44,784 bases of DNA from Beroe ovata. Taxonomy: Eukaryota; Ctenophora; Nuda; Beroida; Beroidae. Below, piece after piece: positions 42,668 to 44,784 of the stretch (position 1 is the first letter of the stretch; each line of letters starts with the position of its first letter). The notes under the pieces were generated by a model, which saw nothing but the letters and a program-made list of their open reading frames with translations, did not search any database and had not been told where the DNA came from. The DNA lies in contig CAMPET010000080.1 in NCBI GenBank assembly GCA_946803715.1, forward strand, positions 243,444 through 288,227, given 5' to 3'. A program made the translations under genes and the position numbers.

Positions 42668-43125
42668 ATGGACGATTCAGATGATCCCTCTCGAGAAAAA
42701 TTGGTAAGTTCAAGCTTGAGAAATGCTAGCCCATATCTGATACATGAAATCGTTATCAAGCTGGATGAGAACTTAATTGAAACACAACCATTCGGGACCA
42801 CTCCAATCACTTTGATTTCACGACCATTTCAGATGGGTCGAGCTGTTCAAGAACTCCTTAATCCCATCATGAAGAAATCCCATCCCCAGAACAAATACGT
42901 GTTTCTCGGTAGATTAGGACTGAACAATGAGGAGGTTAGGACTTCATCCTTTTTATTTTGACTGTTAATTTCTAGAGACGCATTTCCCTCCTAACTTTTC
43001 TAGATAGATCGAATATGAAAGTCTTTCTTTGTTCATCACCGTTACAATTTCAGATAAAGAAAGTCTTGCAAGAGGCTCATCGCCAAGACTTTGAAACTGT
43101 GCCAGTCACGTTTGGTGCTCTGTGA
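42668..43125 (+). CDS. Stand-alone Pex14 N-terminal-domain microprotein
   Basis: Three exons, 42668-42703, 42833-42934 and 43054-43125 (all phase 0; donors TTG|GTAAGT and GAG|GTTAGG, acceptors TTTCAG), give only 69 residues. From REKLM through AVQELLNP, a Ser-Pro region, FLGRLGL and EEIKKVLQEA, the chain lines up without gaps, from memory, with the PEX14 N-domain (REPLI, AV, FL, GL, EEI at the same spacing). That three-helix domain binds WxxxF/Y motifs of PEX5 and an amphipathic helix of PEX19. The membrane segment and coiled coil of PEX14 are absent; a stop and an AATAAA (43182-43187) follow, and POLR2L starts 384 bp later. The first intron is also open in frame, so an unspliced form would insert 43 codons into the domain. 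The link to peroxisomes is inference. Confidence 0.6.
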
Positions 43126-43509
43126 CACTTAATAATAAGATGTAACACGAGAGTAACTTTGCAGAGGATTAGGACACTTTCAATAAATGAGAAATAACAT
43201 AAGCCGAATCGCCACAAGGATATCCATACTGGTGAAATCGATGTCGGCACTGTGACTTCGCATCTCGTTCGAACGGAAACTTAAGAAAACACATAATAAG
43301 GATTCACTTGAAACTAAATGATAACTCAAGTGAGGGGATTCACTGTTCCTCCTTTTATCATTTGTAGTATAGCCATCCACCTGTGTTTCAGTATAGAATA
43401 AGATATTCAGAAGTAAATATTCGAAGTGAAGAACTCTCAATGCATCTGACTATTGAATAGCCCATCTTACCCTTATTCCTCTCTATAGAATTGTCATATC
43501 ATAGGAAGC
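43126..43509. other. Spacer before POLR2L
   Basis: No gene seen apart from the candidate polyadenylation signal AATAAA at 43182-43187. Confidence 0.5.
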
Positions 43510-43879
43510 ATGATAATACCAGTGCGTTGCTTCACCTGTGGGAAAGTTGTGGGGAACAAGTATGAGACTTATCTGGCTCTTCTACAAGCAGACTACCCAG
43601 AGGCGTGAGTACCATTCTTTGTGGAACATGTTTTTTCCGACACCACCATTTCTTGTTAATATTGTTTGAGTCAGCTAGATTTTCCCAATCTCCCTCCCCT
43701 CCGTGCCCCCTAGAGACAATATTCATTGACTGTGACACGTGATGTCCAATGTCCCCCCTCTCTCCCACAGAGACGTTATGGACATGTTGGGATTGAGACG
43801 ATACTGTTGTAGGCGTATGTTGCTATCACACGTTAACCTCATTGATAAGCTACTCAACTACGCTCCACTTGAGAAATGA
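43510..43879 (+). CDS. POLR2L: RNA polymerase I/II/III subunit RPABC5 (Rpb10)
   Basis: Two exons, 43510-43604 and 43771-43879, give 67 residues, the family length. It begins [17 protein letters not shown], with zinc ligands Cys7 and Cys10 in CFTCG and Cys44-Cys45 in RRYCCRR, and ends LLNYAPLEK. It is a structural subunit shared by all three nuclear RNA polymerases, at the Rpb3/Rpb2 interface. Donor GC|GTGAGT and acceptor CCCACAG|A restore an Ala codon. It ends 236 bp before PSMD7. Confidence 0.98.
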
Positions 43880-44115
43880 AGGGGGTGTTCTTCTTGATGA
43901 AAGAGTAAAGTTTTATCAGACTATTTGATCAAGGGATGACCTTTTTATCGATATTTGCATTCTGTTAATTTATTTTTAGCCAGCCTATCAGTATTCCACT
44001 GCTCTATGTTCAACAAATGTTGAATGAGTGTACTGCGATTTGCGACGCATCAAAATATATAAGTATAGATGTCGTTATGGTAACCAGCCCTGCTTTTCCA
44101 TAGCAACACATCACC

Positions 44116-44693
44116 ATGGCAACTGGCGTTACTACAACCTCAGCTGTGGAAACAGTGGTCGTCCATCCCTTGGTGTTGTTGAGTGTTGTCGACCACTACA
44201 ACCGAATTGACAAGGTCAGCAGTCAGAAGAGAGTGGTCGGGTGTCTTCTCGGATCCCTCAGGAAAGGTAGAGATCTTCACGTGTTGAAATCAGGAACGTG
44301 AACTCCGGTTCTGGATGTCGTCATGACAACCATACTTGCCGATCTGAGTGTCACTCACTGTTTAGTGTTCTGATTGACTTGATCTCACCTCCCTCCCCAG
44401 GTGTGCTGGACGTGTCCAACAGTTTCGCAGTTCCGTTTGATGAGGATGACAAGGACCCAGACGTCTACTTCCTGGATCACGACTACCTGGAGTCCATGTA
44501 TGCCATGTTCAAGAAGGTGAACGCCAAGGAGAAGATAGTGGGGTGGTACCACACTGGGCCCAAGCTCCATCCTAACGATATCAAGATCAACGAGATTATC
44601 AAGAGTTATTGCCCGGAGAGTGTGCTGGTGATTATTGATGCGAAACCCAGGGATCTGGGGCTACCGACTGATGCTTACATCGCTGTTGAGGAG
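44116..44693 (+). CDS. PSMD7: 26S proteasome non-ATPase subunit 7 (Rpn8), 5' part
   Basis: Exons 44116-44266 and 44401-44693 encode the first 148 residues; the gene continues past the window. The MPN domain is clear: [77 protein letters not shown] and [16 protein letters not shown]. As expected for Rpn8, the JAMM zinc motif is not complete (YHTGP in place of HSHP), so it is the structural partner of the deubiquitinase Rpn11 in the 19S lid. The second exon ends at GAG|GTTAGT in phase 0. The start codon sits in CACCATGGCAAC, itself half of an X-box-like palindrome. Confidence 0.98.
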
Positions 44694-44784
44694 GTTAGTG
44701 ATCATCGAGTTTTGAATTCTTGGAAAACTCAATAGAAAATAGTATGGTAGAAGTTAAAAGTCAATCGGTCGATCCGTTTGCGAG
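44694..44784 (+). other. PSMD7: Start of PSMD7 intron 2, cut by window end
   Basis: The donor GTTAGT at 44694 opens an intron whose acceptor lies outside the window. Confidence 0.8.

Noticed and set aside
42704-42832. Unspliced reading through intron 1 of the Pex14-N gene
   Set aside because: It is open in frame, but it would insert 43 codons between REKL and MGRAV, breaking an otherwise gap-free domain alignment; both splice sites are good.

Overview
The window is nuclear DNA of an animal, probably an early-branching one such as a sponge. The genes carry spliceosomal introns, mostly 60-300 bp with GT..AG ends, and sit very close together, often less than 200 bp apart. Protein families include metazoan-type LIN7, ILRUN, TMEM120, ARSB-like sulfatase and RBM8A alongside universal eukaryotic genes. 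The sponge assignment is inference from compactness, AT-rich spacers and recurrent CGCG-rich clusters. I rebuilt exons by hand from splice sites, reading frame and remembered family similarity; no search was run.

Layout. At 751-8639 (+) lie an SLC66A3-like PQ-loop protein, a PRELID3 lipid-transfer protein, LIN7 and the proteasome ATPase PSMC2. At 9218-17299 (-) is a dense block: ALG10, a CENP-A-like histone H3 variant, RPS26, NAA50 and RPS10. The stretch 17300-24840 is gene-poor: a very CGCG-rich part, then about 6 kb of AT-rich DNA with only two weak coding hints and an 18-bp array of CACGTG boxes. From 24841 to the end every gene is on +: an ARSB-like sulfatase, a Ly6/uPAR-type (LU) GPI-anchored protein, a 2OG-Fe(II) oxygenase, ENDOG, ILRUN, EEFSEC, TMEM120, RBM8A, a stand-alone Pex14 N-domain microprotein, POLR2L and the start of PSMD7.

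Assembly state. Two single N bases mark joins. At 12292 a 1.6-kb stretch of ALG10 appears twice in tandem, most simply explained as two haplotypes placed end to end. At 15259 the N falls inside RPS26 and removes its second CxxC zinc-binding pair.

Function. Most genes are housekeeping: protein degradation (PSMC2, PSMD7), translation (RPS10, RPS26, EEFSEC), N-glycan assembly (ALG10), N-terminal acetylation (NAA50), exon junction complex (RBM8A) and transcription (POLR2L). There is no sign of a functional operon, although same-strand crowding is striking. The least ordinary items are the Pex14-N microprotein, the divergent centromeric-type H3, the ten-cysteine LU protein, the intronless 2OG oxygenase, and intronic tandem arrays that begin at, and re-iterate, the 5' splice site.
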